A stretch of DNA of 64,000 nucleotides from the NCBI GenBank assembly GCA_001414485.1, contig LLEY01000027.1:434001-498000 (forward strand). The letters run 5' to 3'. Both the position numbers and the translations under genes were made by a program. Positions 47,374-58,300 of this stretch are shown in pieces (position 1 is the stretch's first letter; every line of letters begins with the position of its first letter). Source of the DNA: Calycina herbarum. Its lineage: Eukaryota; Ascomycota; Leotiomycetes; Helotiales; Pezizellaceae. The notes under the pieces are model-generated. The model had not been told where the DNA came from, ran no database searches, and saw only the letters and a program-made list of their open reading frames with translations.

Positions 47374-48438
47374 ATGGAACACACAGAGACGCAGGCATTA
47401 AGTATGAATGACATCAAGCAAACGTAAGTCATAAATTGCACACTGGGCATCATGAAAAGAACTGATAGAGTTGTAGGGACGCTTCTCCCTTTCTCGGACT
47501 TCCTGACAATATCAGACTCAAGATCTACACCTACTTGGGCGCTCCTCGTTGCGATGAGGAGGGTTTTACTCTAATCACTTGTTACTTTTATGAGGTTGAG
47601 AAAAAGTGTGGTTGGCAACCCCACACGGCTCTGCGGGTCTACCTCAGTATAAACCTTTCTCAAAAGAGAGCCACACCCATTCAGGAGCTTCCGTTGTGGA
47701 ATTTATCCCAAACTTGTCGCCAAATCCGAGAAGAAATAGACAACGTGCTCTTGAGGAAGTTAGCTATCATCCCAACGAGTTCTCTGGGCTCTATTCCCGG
47801 TTGGTTACTGCCCGACATGCTCCTGGATCGACCAAGTATGACACGATCTATCAAGTCAATCAAAATCTCGTGGGACGTGTCTCTTTCTGTTTTCAAAAGT
47901 CGACCGCACCCCTTCTCCTCGAGCACACTTCATGAGTTTTTTACACTCATCGCAGAACAATTCAACCTTAACCAACTCATACTTTACATTAGGAGCGATT
48001 GGGCCAATGCTTTCGAGAAAGTGGTCAACTCCTATAAGGATGCGCCCCCTCTGCCTTGGCTTGAGCCGCTTCTCAGAACCAAGACTCAGCTTGTAATTAA
48101 GGTTGAGATGAAGCAACCTTGGTACGACCCCGATACGACAACTTATCCAGAAGATCTCACGGAGGACCAAATTGAAGAATGTAGGTAATAGGGACACTGT
48201 TTTCTCACTTTCTTTCCCTTGAATCGCTCCTGAACCCCAGCATTTATCCTGTGTCGAATCCCCCGAGACATTATTTGATACGTAAATACTGACCTTCTAT
48301 CTTCTAGGGTTTGAGGAAAAATCTCGACAACGGATCATCAAAGAGAAGGAGTATCAAGCTCAATTTGAAGCCCTCTTTCGCCTACCACCCACCTCCCGTT
48401 CTGAGATGCAACTTTACGTTGATCAACGTCTCAAGTAA
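47374..48438 (+). CDS. F-box-like protein, tandem copy 2, intact
   Basis: Exons 47374-47423, 47477-48180 and 48308-48438 (introns of 53 and 127 nt; the second has a GTAGGT donor) give 294 aa. The second splice gives EEWFEEKSRQRIIKEKEYQ, matching TEWNEEIARRRSVNEKEFQ in copy 1. The N-terminus FLGLPDNIRLKIYTYLGAPR is an F-box/2EXR-like start. LSQTCRQIREEIDNVLL follows, then a region shared only with copy 1 (IAEQFNLNQLILYI, YPEDLTEDQIEEW), ending in YVDQRLK. Fungal proteins of this build are numerous and mostly uncharacterised. The two copies are about 2.1 kb apart and in the same orientation. Confidence 0.8.
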
Positions 48439-49148
48439 CAATTTCGTCACTGCTGGTACTTGGAAGGAATATTGTAGCACGAGGGAAACCTGGGTATTGC
48501 AGGGTATAGCTGGGTTTGGGGATGATTTTACGATGGGCATTTCCATAGACCGATAGGCGAGCAAAATTGAGAAAATTTGTATCACAACTAGTGACATCAC
48601 GAAAGTAGTCAATTGCGAAGACTTGAACTCATCAATTAGAAAATTACTGCGTGGCAAGAAAAGCCACTATTACAAGGTGATCACTTGGATGGTAGTATTG
48701 CACTTATGCAGTATACTAGATCACAAGGAACTGAAGTTGCAGGTGCAAGGGAGTGGATAAGTACCCTAAATTAGATAACAACAGGCTCTTCGTGCAAGGT
48801 TAACAAGCTCGAGATGAATATTAGAAGTAGCAGTCAGTGTGAGAAATGAGTAGAGTAGAGTAGAGTAGTGGTCACTACTCTACTCTACTCATAGTACTCT
48901 GAGTATTCGGGCCGTATCGGACCAGGCCGGGCCGAGGCTCGGAGTGGCGTCGGGGTGGGCTCCGAGGCTGCCGGGAGCTTAAGCGAGATCTCTTTTCTAC
49001 TCTCTTTCTTACTTCTTACTTATATATATATAACTAACTCTTGAAGAAGATAAAAGATCTTTATAAACGCTCTTAATAAAGGTATAGCTAAGCTAAGAAA
49101 GTACTATCCTAAGAACAGAGTTCTAGAATCTAAGAATAGAGCTTTATA
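48439..49148. other. intergenic with palindrome and GC-rich island at the edge of the AT-rich block
   Basis: GAGTA repeats form an inverted repeat around GTGGTCAC at 48846-48892. 48908-48982 is a very GC-rich patch (GGCCGGGCCGAGGCTCGG...GGCTCCGAGGC) between AT-rich sequences. No coding sequence. Confidence 0.5.
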
Positions 49149-49366
49149 TATAACGTGGTTTATTAGCACCTCGCTAATATCAGTACCTCGCTACTTTTCC
49201 TCTTATAATTTACTTTACTATACGATAAATCAACTACAACCTATAAAATTTATCAAAACTAATCGGATTCTGATTAACTAGATATATCTATATCTTCTTA
49301 GTAGGTTCGCGTATTATAACTAGCTTTTCTACAAGTACTATAGTGCTGCTTAGACGGTTGCCCCTC
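49149..49366 (-). mobile_element. pogo/Fot-type transposon end, cut by retroelement A
   Basis: Terminal repeat TATAACGTGGTTTATTAG... from 49149, with two copies of an ATCAGYACCTCGCTA-type subrepeat, followed by the 3' coding end on the minus strand. It still aligns with the 38380-38500 region, but its knuckle is mutated (His to Tyr, Cys to Tyr). It stops exactly where TGTAACGAAAC, the LTR of element A, begins. The remainder should lie beyond the window. Confidence 0.8.
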
Positions 49367-49659
49367 TGTAACGAAACTCAAACGAACTAAACAAAGATGA
49401 CTAAGTCTCGAAGGTTAGTATGCAGATAAGAAGTATAGATGCGCCGGGTTGTTTACTTAGAAGTAAACTCGTTACTTATATTAAAGATGTTAAATAAGAT
49501 AATAAGATTAATAACTAAAGTTAAGTACGAAGCTCTTATCTAATAGTAGACGTGCTAGTCTTATATAGAACCTTCCGTTATGTTTAGAGTCCTACTTAGT
49601 AGGAGTCCCGAAGATAGAGTCCGACTCTATTTCTAGAGCTCCTTAAAACTAGACTCTAT
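49367..49659 (-). repeat. element A left LTR, first part
   Basis: Starts TGTAACGAAACTCAAACG. It is the reverse complement of the 3' part of the 62063-62509 LTR, and continues at 55157-55325 after element B. Confidence 0.8.
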
Positions 49660-49901
49660 TGTCAAGGGTTACACCCGTGGAATAAGTCTCGGAGTACTCC
49701 AGCGACGCATTCACGTGACCTCGCTTGGCAACGCATGGACGTAACAGAACCTTCGAGAGTACCCTTGGCAGAACCCTCTAGAAAGAGCTAACTGAGTATA
49801 TAAGTTGGCAAGGACTCTGGCTTAGAAAGGACAATCGAATCTTCTTATACATAGACAGCCTCTGTAGTTCAATTCATTAGCACTTGCTACAAGCCCTGAC
49901 A
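49660..49901 (+). repeat. element B 5' LTR
   Basis: TGTCAAGGG...CCCTGACA, 242 bp. Compared with the 3' LTR it keeps nearly all CpA/TpG sites. Confidence 0.9.
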
Positions 49902-49918
49902 TTAGATTCGATTCAAAC

Positions 49919-50107
49919 CAACACTAGAACAACGGGCCTTTATAGCAACACTGGAACACTAGGCCTTTACGGCAACACTAGAACAACGGGCCTTTACGGC
50001 AACACTGGAACACTAGACCTTTACAGCAACACTAGAACACTGGGCCTTTACAGCAACACTAGAACACTAGGCTTTTACGGCTACACTAGAACTCACGGGC
50101 AGTTTCA
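49919..50107 (+). repeat. 27-bp tandem repeat (7 copies) in the leader of element B
   Basis: CAACACTAGAACAACGGG-type units start at 49919, 49946, 49973, 50000, 50027 and 50054, with a partial seventh at 50081. Variation alternates between units (GAACAACGGG against GAACACTAGG). The 27-nt period keeps one frame open (49884-50135) as a 9-residue repeat NTRTTGLYS. It lies 18 nt after the 5' LTR, before gag. Confidence 0.9.
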
Positions 50108-53100
50108 CGGCATTTATAGAACTCACAGAAGATAGGAGATACATAGGAAGGCAGTATACCAAAAGAGCTACCTGCTTAGTTCGTTTAGTATATTCAAAGT
50201 TAATAAAATCAATTAACAACTACTTAAGAGAACGAACAACTACGGATTATAGAGGAGGAAACAAAGACTAAGGAAGCTCGCTTACGAATAGTCTATAACG
50301 ATAATAAACCTAGAAAGTCTCTTCCTCTACTACTAGAATTCTATAGAGACTTAGATAAGCTAGAAGCTTAGCTATAATAAGTACGAGCTAAAATCGAAGT
50401 CGACTACTATAGATATACTAAATATGTTAAGTTTTAGGTACTTAACAGATCCTTATAGAGTAAGGCGCTCTGTAGAATAGAAGTATAGGTACGGGAACAG
50501 GGTAAGCTAGAGCTAGCTAATAGTAGTGATTTCTTAGATTAAGTAGAGTTTGTGTTTAGAGACCTATAAGCTAAGGAAAGAGTGTAACGAAAGCTAGAAT
50601 CCTTCTGCTAGGGCTTAAGACTATTCCTAGAGGTCTTTATAGAATAGCAAGCCCTGCTTATAAAGTCTAGAGGAGGATCTTAGCTAGACGACGTAAAGAA
50701 GGTGTCTCTTAACCGAATTCTTAGTAATAAGCTAGTTATAGTAATAATTATAGTTCCTTCTTAACCTAACTTCGAGTCTTACTACTCTATTATTAAAGAA
50801 ACAGACGACCGCTTAAGAGCTTATAAAGCTCGAATATTAAGATCTAGGGCCTAGACTCTCCTAGAAACACTACGGACCTCTTAGAAACGCTCGACGGATA
50901 CTATATAGTAGGTAACGAGCGGTAATATCGCTAACGGACCGAAAGTTACCTATAAGGCATCCGTAGAGGGCATGGATTAGGAACCGGCACCTACTAAAGT
51001 CTTAATAACTAGTACTAAGTGTGCTAAATAGGTGTTCTAGGAAGAACGAAGTAACCGTGCTTATACTAGTCGCTGTCTTCGCTATAGAGCTACTAGTTAT
51101 TTTATTTAAGAATATCTATATAGACTACTAAGGCGACCTATAATAGCGGATTCGGTCTATAAATAGAAGGCAGAGGTTAAGAAAGTAGCGCTAGAATTAG
51201 AAGAAGAAGACGGTAATATCTCCTCGGATTCGGAAAACTAGTAGCTTCTGTTAGAAAGCGTAGGTAGAGGCGACGAAGGGAGTTGTTAGTAATAGACACT
51301 TAGAGATATTTTAAGTAGGAATATATAGATAAAAAACCTCTTCTTATATTAGCTTTAGTAAATAAGGTAGCTACTTTATAAGTCTTAGTAGATTTAGAGT
51401 ATTTAGTCTATAGAATTGTTTTAGACTGTTTTATCTGTTATTATTAGCTCTCTTATATATAAATTATACTAAGGTATTTATAGTTAGTAGAAGAAGTATT
51501 AGAGGATGCTATATCTTAAGTAGTATCTTTTAGTATAGATATTAGAGGCTACTAGCAGAAACGGGTTTATACTTATATAGTCTCTAAGATCGAGGGCTAT
51601 GAAATAATTCTAGGAAAATCTTAGTTAAGAAGAGAGTAAGCTTTACTTAACGCTGCTAAGAGATGCTTACTCTTCTAAGACTCTAGGTTAGAAGTTTATA
51701 GTAAGCTAGAAAAGTCTTACTCTTATAAGTAAGTAAGCACGGCTGTCTTCTACTTTCTTATAGATCGTAAACGTAAGCTATAAGTTTTCTTAGCTAGCCT
51801 CGCAGACATTAATAAAGCGTTAGTAGAGAAGAAGTATATAGACCTGCGGATAAAGCTGCCTAGCTAGATTAGTCTAGAATTCTACCTAGCTTTCGATAGA
51901 AAAGAAGTAAATAAGTTACTAGTATACTAATAAGGAATTGATTATAGTATTAAGCTTTTATAGATAGACAGCGGATCTAAGGAGATAGTCCTATAGGGGC
52001 TACTCTATAATATATTATAGGACGAGTTATTAGTACTCTATAAAACTCTAACAGAGCTACTAGATAAGGAATTTATTCGAGTAAGCAACTCTCTAGTAGC
52101 TATGCTAGTACTCTTTGTATAGAAGCTAGAAGAGGGCTTATAGTTCTATTATAACTACTAGGCACTAAATAAGTTAACCTATAAGGACTGCTATCTATTA
52201 CTCTTAATTTAAGAGATACTTAACTAGATTAGAAAAGCAAAGTAGTTTATAAAAATAGATGTTATTACTACGTTTTATAAAATATAAATTAAAGAGAGAG
52301 ATAAGTAGAAAACGGCTTTCTAGATACGCTTTAGGCTTTTTAAATAGCTTATTACCTCTTTTAGACTTATAAATACTCCTAGTACTTTCTAGTAGTATAT
52401 TAATCATACGCTTTAAGAGTTCTTAGACGACTTTGTCTTAGTATATATTAACAATGTCTTAGTCTTTATAGATAGTACTTATAACTAGTACCGCGAGTAT
52501 ATCTATAAAGTAATATAAAAGCTTTAAGATACTAGGCTATAGCTTAATATTAATAAGTACGAATTTAAAGTATAGTCTATAAAGTACCTTAGGTTTATTA
52601 TAGAAGTAGGGAAAGGTTTATAGATAGACCTAGCTAAAATATAAGCTATTATAGATTAGAAAGCACTAATAATAGTAAAAGGCGTCCTTAGCTTTCTAGG
52701 ATTTACGAATTTCTATTAACGGTTTATTAAAGACTTTTCACGGATTATAGCTCCTCTCTACAGACTTGTTAAAAAGGATATATTCTTTTAATAGATAGAC
52801 GAAGCGAATAGAGCCTTCGAACAGTTAAAGTAGGTCTTTATAAAGGCTCTAGTACTAGCTTAGTTTAACCTAGATTACGAGACAGTCCTAGAGATAGACT
52901 TCTCTAGATATTACTTAGAAGACGTACTCTCTTAAGTAAAGAATAGCGTCTTATAGCCTATAGCCTTCTTCTTAAAGAAACACGTACCTACTAAATACAA
53001 TTACCTAATATATAATAAGGAGTTATTAGCTATTATTTATTATCTTAAGAAATAGAAAGCAGAGTTAAAAAGTATTAGGCAGTTTATAGTACTTATAGAT

Positions 53101-54909
53101 TATAAGAATCTTAAGTACTTTATAACAGTCTATAAACTATCTAAAAGACAAATACGGTAGTAGTTAATACTTAGTAAGTTTAACCTAATTATCTAATACC
53201 GCCTAGGTAAAGAGAGAGGACTGCTAAATACACTAATAAGGAGGGACTAGAACCTCCTAGAGGAGGGAGATAAACGCCTTAATTATAGGATAGTATAACT
53301 AATTCCGGATAGAATAATTTAAGGAAATACTATATAGCTAGCACTAGTGTTAGTAAACGGGAGAAATCAAGTAAGCAACGTAGCGACGTAGTAAGCGTTT
53401 ATAAACCAACTATAGAACCTCTAGAAAGAGGAAAAGGTATAAGACAAGGACTTTAGGTGTCTTATAGATACTGTCTACTAAGAAGATAGGGTGTTTCTAG
53501 CAGACCTCGCTTCTCTAGTTAAAGTCTCTATCTCTAACTACTTAGTTAATAAGAACAGTGATTTACGGTTTAGAGGTAGACTATAGGTCCCCGACTATAA
53601 GCTGCTATAGACTGTAATTATATAGGAACTCTATGATTCTATACTTACGAGCTATCCTAGTAAGAACGGGACAATTATAATAGTCTTAAAGGAGTTCTTC
53701 TAGCTAAACCTATAGACTATAGTTAAGCAGTTTGTTTATAACTGTAGAGTTTATAGACGTACTAAGGTCTAGAGGGATTATAAACAAGGCCTACTTCGTC
53801 TATTACTAATTCCTAAGTAGTAATAGTAGGATATCTCTATTAACTTTATTAGACTACTACTTATAAGTAAAGGCTCTAATATAATAGCAGTGTTTATAGA
53901 CCGTTTAGGCAAAGAGGTGCTTCTTATAGCCTATAACTCGACTATATTATCAGAGGAATTTGCTCGCTTATTTATTACTATATACTATAGCTTATATAGA
54001 CTACCAAGAGTAATAGTGTCTAATAGAGGCCTGTAATTTATTAGACAAGTATAGAAGACGCTTTATAACTTCTTATAGATTAAACGACGGATCTCTACAG
54101 CCTTCTATCTACAAACTAACGGGTTAACAGAACGGGTAAATACTAAATTTAAGACGCTTCTATAGCAGTGGATTAATATAGCTTAGAACGACTAGGCCGA
54201 CTAGCTGCTAGTAGTATAGCTAGCTTTTAATAGACGGGATTCAATATTAACAGATATAAGCCTCTTCTAACTTAGCTATAGTTATCTATTACAGACTATC
54301 GACCTCTTAATAGACGTCGTAGCACCTATAAACACAAAAACACTAATTTAAAAGAGCGAAGTAATAGTAGCAAAGATTAAGGCTATTATAGAATAGGTAT
54401 AATTATTAATAGTAAGAGTATAATAAGACTAGTAGACTTAAGTAAATCGTTTATAGAATACCGCTCCTACGTATAAGATTAGAGATAAGGTTTACTTAAG
54501 CTTACGGAATATACAGACAGATAGAGCTAGTAAGAAACTAGACGCTCGATCCGCTAAGTTTATAGTTATCGAGGTTATTAGCCCGTCTATATATAGGCTA
54601 GACACCCCGTCTAGTATCTATAATGTCTTTAATATAGACTTATTAAGGCTAGCAGCTATAGACCCGCTGCCTAGTTAAATTATAGATAATAATTAACCAC
54701 TTATAATATTAGTAGACAATACTATAGAATAGTAAGTTAAAAGAATACTAGGTTAATAGTAAAAGAAGCTCTTAGAGAAAGGCTCTCGTACTCGACTCGA
54801 GTATAAGGTTAAATAGACAGGATACGCAAACCTAACATAGGAACCTGCTACTAAGTTAGAGGACATAGTAGCCCTAGACACCTATCTTTAAGAGTAGGAA
54901 GAGGGGTAA

Positions 54910-55151
54910 TATTAAGGGTTATACCCGTAGAATAAGTCTCGGAGTACTTCAGCGACGCATTTATATAATCTTGCTTAGCAACGTATAGACGTAATAGAAC
55001 CTTCGAGAGTACTCTTAGTAGAACCCTCTAGAAAGAGCTAACTAAGTATATAAGTTAGTAAGGACTCTAGCTTAGAAAGGACAATCGAATCTTCTTATAC
55101 ATAGACAGCCTCTATAGTTCAATTCATTAGCACTTACTATAAGCCCTGACA
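54910..55151 (+). repeat. element B 3' LTR
   Basis: Same 242 bp as the 5' LTR, but with many C-to-T and G-to-A changes (for example TTCACGTGACCTCG to TTTATATAATCTTG). The 5' end is now TATTA. Confidence 0.9.
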
Positions 55152-55156
55152 TCTAT

Positions 55157-55325
55157 TACCTAACTACTCCTAACCGAGTTATATAATATAACTATAATAA
55201 GATCCTAGGATTATATATCTTACTATATTTAATCCTTTCTTTCTTTTAGAGTTATAATAGTACTCGTTCTATTAGAGCGTTGCCTAGACTTCACTTCGTC
55301 ACGTGCTAGTATATAATTCGTAATA
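55157..55325 (-). repeat. element A left LTR, second part
   Basis: The continuation after element B ends in ...CTAGTATATAATTCGTAATA, matching the reverse complement of the start of the LTR at 62063 (TGTTACGAATCACGG). Confidence 0.75.
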
Positions 55326-58300
55326 CTATCCCCTTCTTAGCCTAGCGTGTCTCTATACTAGAATATAAACCTAAAATATATCGTTAGAAAGATATCGTCC
55401 TTCCTTTATATATAAATATATCCTCTTCTTATATTAAACGAAAAGAGCGTCTAGTAAAAACCTATTCTTTTTATTAAAAACAATCTCGTCGCTGTTTCCT
55501 AGAGCTTTCTAAATCCTCTCAATGTTCTAAGTATATTCGGTTAAAAAGATTCTATAATAGTTCTAGTTATTTTAACATTTCTCTCTCTAGACCTAGAAAA
55601 CCTATATATTAATTTTTCTTTAGTTCTTTATATAAACGGCTTCCTATTACTCTTCTAAGTCCTCCTTCCTCGAGTCTTCCTCTCTTAAGTCCTTCTCTTA
55701 AGTCCTCGTCTTCTTAGTTCCCTATCTTCGAGATAGCTTTTTTCGTTAAGCAGGTGCTCTTCGATAATACTTCTCTATCTAACCCTAGTCCCGAATTCTA
55801 GGCAGCCCTGGGTTTCGTTAGTAGAATTCCTAAAGTTATATTAGGTAATAGTTAAGGTTATTTTTTAGTTCCTAAGTATTTTCTAAGTATAGATAATCTA
55901 ACTATTTAATTAAGTATTTGATTTATCCTCTAATAAATCTATAGTTAAGAATCTTCTTAACTTTATACTTAGTATTTAAGTTTACTAGTTGAATTTCTAT
56001 AAGTGGAGCTAGTAGAGCTCCTAGTAGTACTAGTTCGAGTAGAGATATATAGAATACTAGGTAGATGTTTATTATCTTTAGTAGAGCTAGTTTATAATTT
56101 AAAGGTTCTTTAACTTATTTAATTTTAAATAGTCTAAGTTTCTTATAATCTAGTTTATTACTTAGTCTTTTTATATCGATGTTTTTCTATACTATATAGA
56201 CTTTATCTCTCTCTTTTAGTATTAGCTTCTAACTACGTCGTTTATTATAGTAGTATATGTTTCTTTTAGCTACGAACTATAAATCTTCTATAAGTTTCTT
56301 ATATAGGCTTTTAATTTTTAATACTTAAATACGAGTAAGTTAGTTATTAATAGTTATAGATAGTAGTTCTCGATACGCTGTTAATTTATATCTAAAGTTA
56401 GTATAGAATAGTATAACAAGTGTTATTTCTATTACTAAACTATTATAGGTAAACTATACTAAGGGTAGTAGTTCTACTTAGTTGTTTTACTAGTAGTTTA
56501 TATAATAACAAAGGTATATTTTAACTACTTAATTTATTTATTTATTTCCTCTATTTATTTAAAGGTAGAAAGCTATAGAGAGCTTTCTTTTTATACCTAA
56601 TCGTTTTATAAGAGCGATTTAAAATTTCAAGGTAAAGAGTTTATCTCTATCTAAGAGTATTTCTTTAAGTAGTCTATATCTTAAGACTACTTCTCTAAGG
56701 AACGTAAATACTAATTCCTTAGCTATACTTAACTCTATATATACTACTAGAATTATATACTTTATAAGTTATTCTATAATAACTAGGATTATATTATACT
56801 TAACTCTTATTATTAGATCTTTAGATTTTAGTAGTTTAATAATAAAATCTATAGATATTAATTTCTAAGGTATCTATAGTATTAGAGTAGTGTTTATCTA
56901 TCTATAAGAAGTATAGTAGGAAGCCTTATTCCTAGTATAGGTATTATATTCTACTATTACTTTCTTAACTATCGTAGATAATCGATTAATATAGTAGTAT
57001 TATCTTATCTTCTAAAAGGTTCTACGAATTCCTTAGTATAGTACTAAATAACTTATAACCGACACTTTTCAAAACTCTACTAAAAACAGCTGTTTTACCT
57101 ACTCTACGAATATATATCTTTACTCTTACGCTCTATAGATTTTTCTAAGATTAAGAATTCAGTTTAAGAAGTAGTCTATCTATCTTTTGATTTAATACGT
57201 AATGCTAGTAAGCTGTGCTGCTTATATAATCTTTATACATACGAGGTGTTACGTTTTTCTCGGTGTTTTCGCTTACTTTTTAGTATAAAACGTATACTTT
57301 ACTACTTTGCTATACTTAACTATATAATAACTTTTTACGTATAGATCTACTAGGTAATTCGAGTAGATAGAATTATAGTTAACTCTCGAATTAGTTAACC
57401 TCTCAAAGGAATTATATTATAAATAAACAGACGACATAAATATTTTAAGGTGTTTACCCCGCGTTTAGGTGTAAAAGTAGTATATATCGGTTATAAGTTA
57501 ACCTTAACTATAGTTATAAGCAGGCGTAGTATAGTATTCTTATATAAACTCTCTTATATACGAGCTAGGAACCTATAGTTTCTCTTTTATATACTAGTTA
57601 TAACCTTTATATAGGTTTTAAATTTTATCTATCTAGATATCGTTTATTATAGCTATTTTATATATAGTAGGTACTAAGTCGCTATTTTCGTTATATTTTA
57701 ATATTACTATATTAACGTATTTCTTATTTTCCTTATAGCTTAGTTTCTAGCTTAGAGTATTAGCTTAAGCCTTACTTATTCTACTAATATATTAAATAAT
57801 TATCTTAAATCCTACTAAGGTTTTAGACTACCTAGCTAGGCGTCTTATAATAAGTTCCTTAGTTATAGTAAATGTTTTTAGGTTTAGATAATTAGTAAGT
57901 ACTATTACTAGGTATATTATACTATAGAGATAAATTCTCTATTCTTTAAAAGCTAGAATAATAGCTATTAATTCTTTGTTATAAATACTATAGTTCTATA
58001 ATACTATATTAAACGTTTTTAAGAAATATACTATAAATATAAGTTTTCCTGTTTTATTTAGTTATAGATATATAGCGCCTACTACTATATCTAAGGTATC
58101 TATTTCTATTATACTTAGTTTCTTATAATTAAAATTATATAGAATAGGTTTTATTATAAACTATCCTTTGATTTCCTAGAAAGCCTTCTTAGCCTTCCTA
58201 TTCTAGATAAAAGTTATAGCTTTTCTAGTTAATATTAATATAGGTTTTATAATCTTTATATAGTCTTTAATAAATAGTTAATAGAAATTAGCAAATCCTA

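Larger units (their letters stand above)
49660..55151 (+). mobile_element. Ty3/gypsy chromovirus-type retroelement B, complete, RIP-destroyed
   Basis: Two 242-bp LTRs (49660-49901, 54910-55151) with TGTCA/TGACA ends are flanked by a perfect 5-bp target duplication TCTAT (49655-49659, 55152-55156). The plus strand reads, with many TAG/TAA stops: a Gag region (about 50250-51290), a protease-like VLVD (about 51385), reverse transcriptase (KIDVITTFYKI, YINNVLVF with YxDD changed to YINN, about 52255-52470), RNase H (LIDYKNLKYF, about 53095-53125), an integrase zinc region and core (about 53720-54500), and a C-terminal chromodomain-like segment (RLEYKVKQTGYA, about 54795-54830). It is inserted in the left LTR of element A. 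Confidence 0.93.

Noticed and set aside
49919..50107. CRISPR-like array
   Set aside because: The 27-bp units are contiguous tandem repeats with no spacers, in a eukaryotic retroelement.
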